Of a stretch of 64,000 nucleotides of DNA, positions 45,520 through 55,098 are shown one piece after another (position 1 is the first letter of the stretch; each line of letters starts with the position of its first letter). The DNA comes from Thalassospira lucentensis (GTDB taxonomy: Bacteria; Pseudomonadota; Alphaproteobacteria; Rhodospirillales; Thalassospiraceae), in assembly GCF_011806425.1 (NCBI RefSeq), contig NZ_JAATOV010000001.1, positions 992,001 to 1,056,000 on the forward strand, read 5' to 3'. The notes beneath the pieces are model-generated. The model saw only the letters and a program-made list of their open reading frames with translations, did no database searches and had not been told where the DNA came from. The translations under genes and the position numbers were made by a program.

Positions 45520-45618
45520 ACTTTGTCCGCGTCGCAAGCTTTACATTCGTAAGCCTCGCGGCGCGGCGCATATTTAGAAGGTTCGCCAAATGTTGGCAAG
45601 ACCTATTTTGAAAAAATC

Positions 45619-45924
45619 TTAGCTGTCGTCGTCGTCTGAATCGACATGCTCATAGACTTCGCCAAGATCGTCGTCGTCTTCGCCGAGATCAGAAGCGTCT
45701 ACGAGAAGATCGTCATCGACATCTTCGACATCATCATCATCAAGATCGCTAACGTCATCGACGTCTTCGTCTTCTTCCGGTGCCGGTTTGGCAACTGCGG
45801 CTTTCTTGACCTTGGTGACACCATCTGGTGCACCGCATTTTGGGCAAACGACCGGGGTACGATTCAGATCGTAATATTTGGTACCACAGGCGAGGCAGTG
45901 ACGTTTCTTACCGCGTGCTGACAT
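45619..45924 (-). CDS. FYDLN_acid family (TIGR02300) protein
   Basis: 101 residues: an N-terminal zinc-ribbon-like part (RHCLACGTKYYDLNRTPVVC plus PKCG, four Cys) and a C-terminal half almost entirely Asp/Glu. Typical of this alphaproteobacterial family of unknown function. Lies between tRNA-Ala and aroA, transcribed divergently from aroA. Confidence 0.9.
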   Translation of the reverse strand: MSARGKKRHCLACGTKYYDLNRTPVVCPKCGAPDGVTKVKKAAVAKPAPEEDEDVDDVSDLDDDDVEDVDDDLLVDASDLGEDDDDLGEVYEHVDSDDDDS

Positions 45925-46295
45925 TACGGCAAACCCTCTTAATTACCGTTATTTTCGAAGAGTATGGCTGTTAAGCGCAATATGCGGCAACGCCGCGCGT
46001 ATCATCATGTCCAAGACGCCCAATTGCCATCTTGTTGACGCCTTGTCAAAAGGAAATTGCGCGATTTTTTGTTCCCTGTGCGGATCAATCAATTATGGCC
46101 CTTAGATGGCGTGCATCCACCGTCAAAATTCGGGTTCGATACTGGTGCGCGACATTCGCTTGTGCTAGAGCTTTGCCCCGGTGATTGAATGGCTTGTGTC
46201 CACCAGTTTTGCCTTTGTAAAGGTTGGCGACAGCGCAATGCTTTTTCAAGTCGGCCGACTATAATGATCAAACAGTTACTGACAGGTATGGCTCC
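45925..46295. other. Divergent FYDLN_acid/aroA spacer
   Basis: 371 bp between divergent starts. It should contain both promoters. I see no RNA gene, strong hairpin or repeat. In-frame codons before the aroA ATG do not resemble the AroA N-terminus. Confidence 0.45.
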
Positions 46296-47639
46296 ATGAG
46301 TGCTTCGCAGACCAAACGTCCGCTTTCGTCGGCAAAAACAGGACCGATTTCGGGCGATATCCGGGTTCCGGGTGATAAATCGATTTCCCACCGGTCCCTG
46401 ATGTTTGGCGGTCTTGCGATTGGTACCACCAAGGTTAGCGGCCTGCTCGAAGGTGAAGACGTTCTGGCAACCGCGGATGCCATGCGCAAACTTGGCGCCA
46501 CGGTTACCCGCGACGACGATGGCACATGGCATGTGACCGGTGTGGGTGTTGGGGCGCTTCGCGAACCTGATAGTGTGATTGATATGGGCAATGCCGGAAC
46601 CGGTATTCGCCTGATGGCGGGCATTGTGGCGACCCATCCAATCACAACCTTTTTCACCGGCGATGCGTCGCTGTGCAAGCGCCCGATGGGCCGTGTTGCC
46701 GATCCGCTGGCCGAATTTGGCGCGCAATTTATCACCCGTGATCGTGGTCGCCCCCCAATGGCGGTGATTGGCACCGACGAAGCAAAGCCGATTACCTACA
46801 CTTTGCCAATGGCCTCGGCTCAGGTGAAATCTGCGGTGATGTTGGCCGGTTTGAACACCACGGGCACCACCACCGTGATTGAACCCAAACCATCGCGCGA
46901 TCACACCGAACGTATGTTGCGTCATTTTGGTGTCGATGTGGATGTGAAGGTCAATGACGATGGCGGGCGCACAGTTAGCTTGACCGGGCCGGCTGAAATG
47001 AAGGCGGCCGATATTGTCGTGCCGACCGATCCAAGCTCGGCCGCGTTCCCGATGGTGGCGGCCTTGATCCATCCAGAATCAAACGTAACGATTCGCGATG
47101 TGTGTTTGAATCCACTGCGCACGGGCTTGATCACCACCCTGATTGAAATGGGCGGTGATATTACGATTACCAATGAACGCGAAGAAGCCGGTGAAACCAT
47201 CGGTGATCTTGTCGTGACAGGTAAAAACCGTTTGCAGGGCATTGTTGTTCCGGCTGAGCGCGCACCATCCATGATTGATGAGTACCCGGTTCTGGCGGTT
47301 GCCGCGGCGTATGCCGAGGGCGAAACCCGCATGTGCGACCTTGAAGAACTGCGCGTGAAGGAATCGGATCGTTTGGCGGCGGTTGCTGCGGGGCTTAAGG
47401 CCAACGGTGTTATTCACCGCATCGAAGGCGACGATTTGATCGTGACGGGTGGGAATGTTCCGGGCGGTGGAATGGTTGAAACGCATCTTGATCACCGGAT
47501 TGCGATGTCATTCCTGGTTCTGGGACTTGGCGCGGATGCACCGGTTGCTGTTGATGATGCCAATCCGATTGCGACAAGCTTCCCCAGCTTTGAAAAGCTG
47601 ATGGGCGACATGGGCGCAAAATTTGCGCTGAAGTCCTGA
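46296..47639 (+). CDS. aroA: 3-phosphoshikimate 1-carboxyvinyltransferase (EPSP synthase)
   Basis: Joins PEP and shikimate-3-phosphate in aromatic amino acid synthesis. 447 residues. VPGDKSISHRSLMFGGLA near residue 26, DMGNAGTGIRLMAGIVATH, ATLPMASAQVKSAVMLAGL-like segment (TLPMASAQVKSAVMLAGL), IDEYPVLAVAAAYAEGET and HLDHRIAMSFLVLGL. Heads a conserved run aroA-cmk-rpsA. ATG at 46296 is chosen by alignment with typical AroA N-termini. Confidence 0.95.
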   Translation: MSASQTKRPLSSAKTGPISGDIRVPGDKSISHRSLMFGGLAIGTTKVSGLLEGEDVLATADAMRKLGATVTRDDDGTWHVTGVGVGALREPDSVIDMGNAGTGIRLMAGIVATHPITTFFTGDASLCKRPMGRVADPLAEFGAQFITRDRGRPPMAVIGTDEAKPITYTLPMASAQVKSAVMLAGLNTTGTTTVIEPKPSRDHTERMLRHFGVDVDVKVNDDGGRTVSLTGPAEMKAADIVVPTDPSSAAFPMVAALIHPESNVTIRDVCLNPLRTGLITTLIEMGGDITITNEREEAGETIGDLVVTGKNRLQGIVVPAERAPSMIDEYPVLAVAAAYAEGETRMCDLEELRVKESDRLAAVAAGLKANGVIHRIEGDDLIVTGGNVPGGGMVETHLDHRIAMSFLVLGLGADAPVAVDDANPIATSFPSFEKLMGDMGAKFALKS

Positions 47640-47708
47640 CCGATACGACCCAATAAGCCAATATATTGCGCAAATATAGATACAGGTAAAAACAAGGGAG
47701 CGAAGCAA

Positions 47709-48353
47709 ATGATCATCGCCATTGATGGGCCCGCCGCCTCGGGCAAAGGGACTTTGGCACGCCGAGTCGCGGACGCAATGAACTATGCTTACCTTGATAC
47801 CGGGCTTTTGTATCGGGCGACGGGCGCAAAAGTTTTGGCGCAAAATTCGGACCCCGCCGACGAAGAAGTTGCGGTCAAAGTGGCCGAAAGCCTGACTGCT
47901 GATGATTTGTCCGGCGATGCGTTGCGCAGCGAAGAGGTTGGCACGGCCGCATCAAAAGTTGCAGCGATTCCAAGGGTTCGCGCCGCGCTTCTTGATTTTC
48001 AGCGCCGTCTTGCCACCACCCCGCCCGATGGGAAACGTGGGGCTGTTCTGGATGGTCGCGATATCGGAACGGTGGTCTGTCCCCAAGCGCCAATTAAGTT
48101 CTATCTGACAGCAAGTGTTGAAGAACGGGCAAACCGTCGGTTCAAACAGTTGCAGGAAAAAAATCCCGCTGCTATATACGAGCGCGTTCTTAAAGAGCTT
48201 GAAGAACGGGATGCCCGAGACAGTGCTCGCGATGTTGCACCGCTTAAGATGGCAGACGACGCAATCCACATTGATACGGACCGTCTGAATGCCAACGCAG
48301 TGTATGACGCCGTTATGGCACATATCCACACCCATATGGGCGCGGATGACTGA
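47709..48353 (+). CDS. cmk: Cytidylate kinase
   Basis: Phosphorylates CMP and dCMP. 214 residues. P-loop IAIDGPAASGKGTLARRVAD at the N-terminus, YLDTGLLYRATG, and VLDGRDIGTVVCPQAPIKFY, RRFKQLQEK. Follows aroA by 69 bp and precedes rpsA, the usual bacterial order. Confidence 0.95.
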   Translation: MIIAIDGPAASGKGTLARRVADAMNYAYLDTGLLYRATGAKVLAQNSDPADEEVAVKVAESLTADDLSGDALRSEEVGTAASKVAAIPRVRAALLDFQRRLATTPPDGKRGAVLDGRDIGTVVCPQAPIKFYLTASVEERANRRFKQLQEKNPAAIYERVLKELEERDARDSARDVAPLKMADDAIHIDTDRLNANAVYDAVMAHIHTHMGADD

Positions 48354-48419
48354 TCAAAGGGCGTTTTAACCGTCAGGCCATTGAACGATCCCGAGGTGCC
48401 GGTCTTATGACCTGTCCCT

Positions 48420-48448
48420 AAGGTGAACGACTTGTGCGTTCACCTTTT
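48420..48448 (+). terminator. Terminator after cmk
   Basis: Stem AAGGTGAACG/CGTTCACCTT with a 7-nt loop and TTTT, 66 bp after the cmk stop. Suggests rpsA has its own promoter in 48449-48588. Confidence 0.75.
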
Positions 48449-48588
48449 CGCGTATGGAAGGGGTGCCTTCTATATATGTCCGGGTTTGGACAGTGACTGA
48501 TACGATCGCCGCGATGTTGCGGCAAAGACCACCGGATACAACCGGTTGGCCAGAATATAGTGACGATACTCGAAAGGAAGTCTGGTTT

Positions 48589-50292
48589 ATGACCACCGCT
48601 GAAGAAGCACAATTCTCAACTGGCGAAGATTTCGCCGCCCTGTTGGCCGAAGCCCTTGGTTCTGAAGACGAAGGTTTTGTCGGTCGCGTGATGACCGGTT
48701 CGGTCGTCAAGAAAACTGACGATGACGCAATCGTTGACGTTGGCCTCAAATCTGAGGGCCGCGTTCCGCTTAAAGAATTTGGTACCGGCGAAGTAAACAT
48801 TGGCGACACCGTTGATGTCTACGTTGACCGTTACGAAAACAAAGATGGCCTGATCGTTCTGTCGCGTGAAAAAGCGCGTCGCGAAGAAGCTTGGGTCGAG
48901 CTTGAAAAACAGTTCTCCGAAGGCAAACGCGTTGACGGCACCATCTTTGGTCGCGTTAAAGGCGGCTTTACCGTTGACCTGTCGGGCGCCGTGGCATTCT
49001 TGCCGGGCAGCCAGGTTGACATCCGTCCGGTACGTGACGTTACCCCGCTGATGAACAACCCGCAGCCGTTCCAGATCCTGAAAATGGATCGTTCGCGCGG
49101 TAACATCGTGGTTTCGCGTCGTGCAGTTCTCGAAGAGACCCGTGCTGAACAGCGTGCTGAATTGATCCAGAACCTTCAAGAAGGTCAGGTCCTTGACGGC
49201 GTTGTCAAAAACATCACCGATTACGGCGCATTCGTCGATCTTGGTGGCGTTGATGGCCTGCTGCACGTTACCGACATCGCTTGGAAACGTATCAACCATC
49301 CGTCCGAAGCTCTGCAGATCGGCCAGACCGTTAAGGTTCAGGTTATCCGCTTCAACAGCGAAACCCAGCGTATCTCGCTTGGCATGAAGCAGCTTGAAGC
49401 TGATCCGTGGGAAGGTGTCGAAGCCAAATACCCGGTCGGTTCGAAATTCGAAGGTCGTGTCACCAACATCACCGATTACGGCGCATTCGTCGAACTCGAA
49501 GCTGGTGTCGAAGGCCTGGTCCACGTTTCCGAAATGTCCTGGACCAAGAAAAACATCCACCCGGGCAAAATTGTTTCGACCTCGCAGGAAGTCGAAGTCA
49601 TGGTGCTCGACGTTGATGCACAGAAACGTCGTATCTCGCTTGGTCTCAAGCAGTGCACCTCGAACCCTTGGGATGCCTTCCTTGCAGCCCATCCGGTCGA
49701 GTCCGAGATCGAAGGCGAAGTCAAGAACATCACCGAATTCGGTCTGTTCATTGGCCTGCTCGGCGGCATCGACGGTATGGCTCACCTTTCGGACCTGTCA
49801 TGGGACCGCGCTGGTGAAGAAGTCATCAAAGAATACAAAAAAGGTGACGTCGTCAAAGCCAAGGTTCTTGACGTTGACGTTGAGAAAGAGCGTATCTCGC
49901 TCGGCATCAAACAGCTTTCTGGCGATCCGTTCAAAGAAGCTGTCACCGGCATCAAACGTGGCGAAGCTGTCACCTGTGAAATCACCGAAGTTAACGACGG
50001 TGGCATCGAGGTTTCTGTTGGCGACACCGAGCTGAAAGGCTTCATCCGTAAAGTTGAACTGGCGCGTGAGCGTTCAGAACAGCGTCCGGAACGCTTTGCA
50101 GTTGGCGAAAAAATCGACGCACGTGTTACCGCGATCGATTCCAAAACCCGCAAAGTCAGCCTCTCGGTCAAGGCTCTTGAAGTCGCTGACGAGAAAAAAG
50201 CTATGGCTGACTACGGTTCGGCAGACAGCGGTGCATCGCTCGGCGATATCCTCGGCGAAGCTCTGCGCAAAAAACAGGAAGGCGGCGAATAA
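48589..50292 (+). CDS. rpsA: 30S ribosomal protein S1
   Basis: 567 residues with six S1/OB repeats. The typical GLVHVSEMSW-like core recurs: GLLHVTDIAWKRINHP, GLVHVSEMSWTKKNIHPG, GMAHLSDLSWDRAGEE, with RISLGMKQLE/RISLGLKQC between repeats. Initiates binding of mRNA at the ribosome. The ATG at 48589 (MTTAEEAQFSTGEDFAALLA) has GGAAG nine bases upstream; the open frame continues upstream to 48454 without support. Codon use is strongly biased as for highly expressed genes. Confidence 0.96.
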   Translation: MTTAEEAQFSTGEDFAALLAEALGSEDEGFVGRVMTGSVVKKTDDDAIVDVGLKSEGRVPLKEFGTGEVNIGDTVDVYVDRYENKDGLIVLSREKARREEAWVELEKQFSEGKRVDGTIFGRVKGGFTVDLSGAVAFLPGSQVDIRPVRDVTPLMNNPQPFQILKMDRSRGNIVVSRRAVLEETRAEQRAELIQNLQEGQVLDGVVKNITDYGAFVDLGGVDGLLHVTDIAWKRINHPSEALQIGQTVKVQVIRFNSETQRISLGMKQLEADPWEGVEAKYPVGSKFEGRVTNITDYGAFVELEAGVEGLVHVSEMSWTKKNIHPGKIVSTSQEVEVMVLDVDAQKRRISLGLKQCTSNPWDAFLAAHPVESEIEGEVKNITEFGLFIGLLGGIDGMAHLSDLSWDRAGEEVIKEYKKGDVVKAKVLDVDVEKERISLGIKQLSGDPFKEAVTGIKRGEAVTCEITEVNDGGIEVSVGDTELKGFIRKVELARERSEQRPERFAVGEKIDARVTAIDSKTRKVSLSVKALEVADEKKAMADYGSADSGASLGDILGEALRKKQEGGE

Positions 50293-50338
50293 GCCACCCT
50301 CCACGGAATACGGTCTGCATCCTTTGTGGATCGAAAAG

Positions 50339-50371
50339 ACGGGTCGCGCCTTGCGCGGCCCGTTTTCTTTT
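50339..50371 (+). terminator. Rho-independent terminator of rpsA
   Basis: Stem ACGGGTCGCGC/GCGCGGCCCGT (T-G pair inside), CTT loop, TTTTCTTTT tail, 46 bp after the stop. Confidence 0.85.
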
Positions 50372-50787
50372 GCGTGCAATTTATGCTCGGCGTTCCGGTC
50401 CCGTTTATTGGAGCGGCCGGTTGATCGGAAAACCACCCTGCGAATGCGGTGCTTGGTTGGGCATCCTGTTAAAACTGGATACTTGACTGTTGAGATTAAT
50501 CCGCGAATCCCGATCTCGACGGTTTTTTCGGCGTCTAACTGCCGGCGTTGCTTGCCCGACCAAGTGGCAAGGGGTTCTGGCCTTTCCCGTTAAGACTGTA
50601 GGCGATCTTCAATCTGGCCGTTTATTTCGCCGAAATTGGCAGGGAAAGGTATAAAATCGCGAAATTTTTGATTTTAAACGTTTTTTGTTCTTGCCATCTG
50701 GGGCGAGAAAAACCATTTGAAAAGACAGGTTTTTAGGGGAATTCCCCGTAAGTAATTGATTGAGCAATTAGAACTGGGGCACCGTCC
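50372..50787. other. Gene-less stretch between rpsA and sppA
   Basis: 416 bp. No ORF with family resemblance. It contains the palindromes GGGGAATTCCCC (50736-50747) and TAATTG/CAATTA (50753-50770) close to the sppA start, probable promoter or operator elements. No RNA gene recognised. Confidence 0.5.
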
Positions 50788-51711
50788 ATGGCACTCGATG
50801 CCGACATTCTACTAGATCGACGTCGACTAAAAAAATCGGTGTTTCGCTGGCGCGTTGTGGCTGCGGTCGCAATCTTGGCCGTCATCCTGATTGGTCTGGC
50901 CGGTACCGGCTTGAACCAGGGGATGTTTGGATCCCTTGGGCCGCGAATTGTCGAAATTGATATCGAAGGCGTGATTACCGAAGACCAATATCTTTTGGAT
51001 GCGCTTGCCGATGTTGAAAAAGATCCCGACGTTGTCGGTGTGATTTTGCACATCAACAGCCCGGGCGGCACGATGGTGGGTGGCGAAACACTGTTTGAGG
51101 CATTGCGCCGTATTGGTGAAACCCGGCCCATCGTGGCCGAAATGGGCACTGTTGCCGCATCAGGCGGGTACATGGCCGCGATTGCCGCTGATCACATTGT
51201 CGCGCATCGCGGGACGATTACGGGATCGATTGGTGTGATTTTCCAGTCGATGAACTTTAACGGAACGTTGGAAAAGCTTGGTGTCGAGCCACTGACTGTC
51301 AAAAGCGGTCCGCTTAAAGCCGTGCCAAACCCGTTTGAGCCAACAGACGATGCCGCACGATCAGCGATGCAAAGCCTGATTTCCGACATGTTTAACGTGT
51401 TTGTCGGGATGGTCGCAGATCGTCGTGATCTGCAGATTGATACTGTAAAGACCTTGGCAGACGGGCGCGTCTATACCGGACAGCAAGCGCTTGCCAATGG
51501 TTTGATTGATGAAATTGGTGGCCGTCGTGAAGCCTTACGCTGGCTTGAAGATAAAGCTGGTGTCACGTCGGAAGCGGATATTGTGCCGCTTGAAATCGAG
51601 TACCCGGACGACGGCCTTATGAGCAATTTGCTTAAGGGAAGTCTTGGAAAAGTGCTGACATCTGAGGGGCTTAAACTTGACGGTTTGCTGACGGTCTGGC
51701 AACCTCAATAA
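50788..51711 (+). CDS. sppA: Signal peptide peptidase SppA (short, 36K type)
   Basis: 307 residues. One membrane anchor (residues 22-45), then the S49 peptidase core: VGVILHINSPGGTMVGGETL, nucleophile Ser in EMGTVAASGGYMAAIAAD, and base Lys in LTVKSGPLKAVPNPFEP. Cleaves leftover signal peptides in the membrane. Followed by ihfB 71 bp later, an arrangement seen in many alphaproteobacteria. Confidence 0.93.
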   Translation: MALDADILLDRRRLKKSVFRWRVVAAVAILAVILIGLAGTGLNQGMFGSLGPRIVEIDIEGVITEDQYLLDALADVEKDPDVVGVILHINSPGGTMVGGETLFEALRRIGETRPIVAEMGTVAASGGYMAAIAADHIVAHRGTITGSIGVIFQSMNFNGTLEKLGVEPLTVKSGPLKAVPNPFEPTDDAARSAMQSLISDMFNVFVGMVADRRDLQIDTVKTLADGRVYTGQQALANGLIDEIGGRREALRWLEDKAGVTSEADIVPLEIEYPDDGLMSNLLKGSLGKVLTSEGLKLDGLLTVWQPQ

Positions 51712-51782
51712 GAGTTTCCTAATAGCATAATCTAATCCGCGGTTGAATGTGACTGGTCGAACGAACAGGATGGGGCCTGGAA

Positions 51783-52058
51783 ATGACGAAATCAGAATTG
51801 ATTGCCCGCCTTGCTGAAATGAACCCGCATCTATATCAGCGAGATGTTGAACGGATTGTTGCGACGATCTTTGATGAAATTACCGATGCCCTTGCGCGCG
51901 GTGACCGGGTCGAGCTTCGCGGCTTTGGGGCCTTTTCGGTCAAGCATCGCGACGCACGTGTTGGGCGCAATCCGCGTACCGGTGATGCCGTTCCGGTTGG
52001 CGAGAAAAAGGTCCCCTATTTCAAAACTGGCAAACAGCTTCGCGAACGTTTGAACTGA
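51783..52058 (+). CDS. ihfB: Integration host factor subunit beta
   Basis: 91 residues, HU/IHF fold. [17 protein letters not shown] start, [20 protein letters not shown] with the intercalating Pro-containing arm [12 protein letters not shown], and [14 protein letters not shown] end, typical of IhfB. Bends DNA with IhfA. Followed by 218 bp before lapA with no clear feature. Confidence 0.92.
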   Translation: MTKSELIARLAEMNPHLYQRDVERIVATIFDEITDALARGDRVELRGFGAFSVKHRDARVGRNPRTGDAVPVGEKKVPYFKTGKQLRERLN

Positions 52059-52276
52059 TCTCTGACCAACTGTTAAACGAGACTTTGGTCGTGGGATTTT
52101 TCCTTTCAACTTTGGCGTGAACAGCGCGCGCCATTGTTGGATTATTGCGGGCATGGCTTTTGTCTCGTTCTTATCCCATACTGTCGGTCTAATTTTCAAA
52201 CGTGACCTGCGGCTGGTCTTGATTGCGCGTCACACATTTCGATGATGCCTCTCGACCAGCACAAGGAGCTTAAGTA

Positions 52277-52591
52277 ATGCGCGTCCTCTATTGGATTATT
52301 GCCATCCCCGTTGCGGTTCTGATTACGGTGTTTGCCGTCTCGAACCGGGCTGCTGTGACATTGTCGCTTTGGCCGCTGCCCTATGAACTTGAACTGCCGC
52401 TTTTCCTGCCGATTATGGTTGCTCTGCTGGTGGGGCTTGGCATTGGCTTGGCCTATGAGTGGCTGGTAAATAGCAAGCACCGCCGTGCTGCGCGGCGGAT
52501 GGACAGCGAACTTAAACGCGTCAAAGCCGAAGACGAAACGCCAAAGGCCGATCAATCCAATACCGATCATAAGGCACTTGGCCACAGCTAA
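52277..52591 (+). CDS. LapA-domain (DUF1049) membrane protein
   Basis: 104 residues with two membrane helices (residues 4-24 and 42-63) and the conserved N-terminal pattern WIIAIPVAVLITVFAVSNRA, then a charged tail (HRRAARRMDSELKRVKAED). The LapA family is linked to LPS assembly in gammaproteobacteria; role here uncertain. Lies between ihfB and pyrF. Confidence 0.85.
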   Translation: MRVLYWIIAIPVAVLITVFAVSNRAAVTLSLWPLPYELELPLFLPIMVALLVGLGIGLAYEWLVNSKHRRAARRMDSELKRVKAEDETPKADQSNTDHKALGHS

Positions 52592-52603
52592 GACCGAAAA
52601 ATC

Positions 52604-52631
52604 AAAGGGCTCCGTCAGGGGCCCTTTTTTT
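52604..52631 (+). terminator. Terminator after the LapA-like gene
   Basis: Stem AAAGGGC/GCCCTTT with a 10-nt loop and a T run, 13 bp after the stop. Confidence 0.8.
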
Positions 52632-52814
52632 ATGTCTACGATTTCGCGTGGTAAGTCCGCATTGCTTTCTGCACGCTGGGTTCGCGATTTGACATTGGCC
52701 TTTTGGCGTAAATCGGCTAAGCCATGCCCGGTCCCGTTGAGATGGTGCGATGTTGGGGCCAGAAAGTGACCGCAAAACGCATTCAGGCCCGCCGCAAACT
52801 TAAAAGAGGACGCC

Positions 52815-53537
52815 ATGACCCAGCAGATTTCCCCCAAAGACCGTATCTTTTGCGCGATTGATACAACCGATCTTGATCGTGCCATTGATCTGGCATCGAA
52901 GCTTTCCGGGGTGATTGGCGGGGCGAAACTTGGCAAAGAGTTTTTTGCAGCCCATGGTCCGCAGGGCGTTCAGGCCGTGGCAAAGGTCGGTATGCCGGTC
53001 TTTTTGGATGTGAAATACCACGACATTCCCAATACCGTGGCCGGTGCAATTCGTGCAGTCTCCCCAATGGGGCTTAAGATTGTCAATGTCCATGCCGCTG
53101 GCGGGATGGAGATGATGCAGCGTGCGGGCGACGCGGCGCGCGAAGCCGCGGCCAAGGCTGGCGTTGAAGCGCCTTGGGTGATTGCCGTGACGATCCTGAC
53201 CAGCATGGATCAAAATGATCTGGATGATGTCGGCCTGAAAGGCCCGATTGAAGACCGCGTTGTAAAATTGGCCGAGCTTACCCAAAAGGCAGGACTGGAT
53301 GGGATTGTCTGTTCGGCCCAGGAAATTACCCCGGTGCGCGCGGCTTGTGGCCCGGACTTTAAATTGATCACGCCGGGCATTCGTCCGGCTTGGGCCGCCA
53401 GTGACGATCAGAAACGCATCGTAACCCCCAAAGACGCGGTCGCCATGGGTAGCGACGTTTTGGTCATCGGCCGTCCGATCACCAAGGCCGAAGACCCTGT
53501 TGATGCTGCAAAGCGCATTGTTGCCGAATTGTCCTAA
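52815..53537 (+). CDS. pyrF: Orotidine-5'-phosphate decarboxylase
   Basis: Last step of UMP synthesis. 240 residues. FCAIDTTDLDRAIDLASKL start, FLDVKYHDIPNTVAGAIRA with the catalytic Lys-Asp triad, VHAAGGMEMMQRAG, and TPGIRPAWAASDDQKR in the phosphate-binding end. Length normal. Followed by 238 bp without a gene. Confidence 0.95.
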   Translation: MTQQISPKDRIFCAIDTTDLDRAIDLASKLSGVIGGAKLGKEFFAAHGPQGVQAVAKVGMPVFLDVKYHDIPNTVAGAIRAVSPMGLKIVNVHAAGGMEMMQRAGDAAREAAAKAGVEAPWVIAVTILTSMDQNDLDDVGLKGPIEDRVVKLAELTQKAGLDGIVCSAQEITPVRAACGPDFKLITPGIRPAWAASDDQKRIVTPKDAVAMGSDVLVIGRPITKAEDPVDAAKRIVAELS

Positions 53538-53775
53538 AACCCTACCTCGCGACAAGCGCCAGTACCGAGCGTCACCGGTTAAAAGTTCAGGTTACGCCCT
53601 CTAAGAGGCGCTTGGGCGATATTCAAATCATCCAATTGCGCTGCATGGCGCCATGCGGTTTTCGCGATGGTCACCTTGGGCGCAATTTGGCACGATTGAA
53701 TCGTTTCAAATAATCGTGCAAGATCATGATCTCGCACTTGCACAAAACCTGCTGGCGATGGTCGTGCGGGTTTCA

Positions 53776-54999
53776 ATGGATGTTTCTGACATGGCCGATA
53801 CTTCTTCCCGGTGGGGGTTACTTGGTAACCTCCCGATTCTTGCACTTGCGCTTGCGTCATTTGGGATCGGGACCACCGAATTTGTCATTATGGGGCTTCT
53901 GCCCGATGTTGCTGCCGATCTTGGTGTCAGCATCCCGGACGCAGGATTGCTGGTAACCGGCTATGCGTTGGGGGTGACGTTTGGCGCGCCGTTTCTGGCG
54001 ATTGCGACCGCGCGCATGGATCGTCGTCGGGCCTTGTTGCTGTTGGTGGCGATTTTCATTGTTGGCAATTTGCTGTGCGCAATCGCCCCGGATTACTGGT
54101 TGCTGATGGCAGCCCGTGTTGTTACCGCCTTTTGCCATGGGGCATTTTTCGGGCTTGGTGCGGTTGTCGCATCCAATCTTGTGCCGCCACAAAAACGTGT
54201 GCAGGCAGTCGCCTTTATGTTTTCTGGGCTGACGCTTGCCAATGTGTTGGGGGTTCCGTTTGGTACCGCCATGGGGCAGGAGCTTGGCTGGCGCTCGACC
54301 TTTTGGGCAGTTGTCGCGATTGGTGTTGTCGCCGCTATGGCCCTGTATTTTGCTTTGCCGCGTAAGATCGCCGCATCCGGCGGAAGCCTTTTGGCTGAGG
54401 CAAAGTCGCTTGGGAAAGTACAAGTCCTATTTGCCATGCTGATCAGTGTTCTGGCATCGGCCAGCATGTTCAGTGTCTTTACCTATATCACCCCGATGCT
54501 TCAGGAAATTACCGGCATTTCACCGCGTCAGGTGACCTATGTCTTGTTGTTGTTTGGGGTCGGTTTGACGGTTGGCAACTATGTTGGCGGTCGTTTGGGC
54601 GATTGGCGTTTGATGCCGGCGATTATCATTACTTTTGTCATGTTGATTGCCGTGCTGGCGATCTTTACCGAAACGCTGACATCCTTTGTCCCGGCGGTCA
54701 TCACCGTGATGATCTGGGGTGTGGTTGCCTTTGCGCTGGTTTCCCCGCTTCAGATGCGGGTCGTGACCGAGGCGTCTGATGCGCCCAATCTGGCGTCGAC
54801 CCTTAATCAGGGGGCGTTTAACCTTGGCAATGCCAGTGGGGCGTGGTTTGGCGGCTTGGCGATCACGCACGGCATTTCTTATCAGCATATCCCTTGGCTG
54901 GGTGCGGTGATTGCGGTTCTGGCATTGGTGTTTACTGTTTGGAGCCACCTTTTGGATCGCCGTGATGCGGTGCTTGTCGAAAGTGGTGCCAGCGCATAA
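53776..54999 (+). CDS. MFS drug-efflux-type transporter (DHA1 family)
   Basis: 407 residues, 12 membrane helices. ASFGIGTTEFVIMGLLPDVA in helix 1 and the loop-2/3 motif (ATARMDRRRALLLLVAIF) are typical of the AraJ/NepI/YdhP branch. Probably exports a small drug or nucleoside; substrate unassigned. Start is uncertain between ATG 53776 and 53791, with only weak SD before either. Followed by a strong terminator. Confidence 0.88.
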   Translation: MDVSDMADTSSRWGLLGNLPILALALASFGIGTTEFVIMGLLPDVAADLGVSIPDAGLLVTGYALGVTFGAPFLAIATARMDRRRALLLLVAIFIVGNLLCAIAPDYWLLMAARVVTAFCHGAFFGLGAVVASNLVPPQKRVQAVAFMFSGLTLANVLGVPFGTAMGQELGWRSTFWAVVAIGVVAAMALYFALPRKIAASGGSLLAEAKSLGKVQVLFAMLISVLASASMFSVFTYITPMLQEITGISPRQVTYVLLLFGVGLTVGNYVGGRLGDWRLMPAIIITFVMLIAVLAIFTETLTSFVPAVITVMIWGVVAFALVSPLQMRVVTEASDAPNLASTLNQGAFNLGNASGAWFGGLAITHGISYQHIPWLGAVIAVLALVFTVWSHLLDRRDAVLVESGASA

Positions 55000-55044
55000 T
55001 CGCGCGATTGCCAAAGTATGATCTGCTGCCCTAAGGGCCTAAAC

Positions 55045-55077
55045 AAAACCCGTCAGCCTGTTGGTTGACGGGTTTTT
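55045..55077 (+). terminator. Bidirectional terminator after the MFS gene
   Basis: Stem AAAACCCGTCA/TGACGGGTTTT plus T run. Lies between convergent MFS and TauE/SafE genes. Confidence 0.85.
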
Positions 55078-55098
55078 CATTGGGGAAAACAGTGGTGT

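Noticed and set aside
46089..47072. 327-codon minus-strand frame opposite aroA
   Set aside because: His/Arg/Gly-rich translation with no family pattern, fully overlapping a confident aroA.
48616..49785. 389-codon minus-strand frame opposite rpsA
   Set aside because: A shadow caused by biased codons of a highly expressed gene. Its repeated Phe/Asp-rich translation mirrors S1 repeats.
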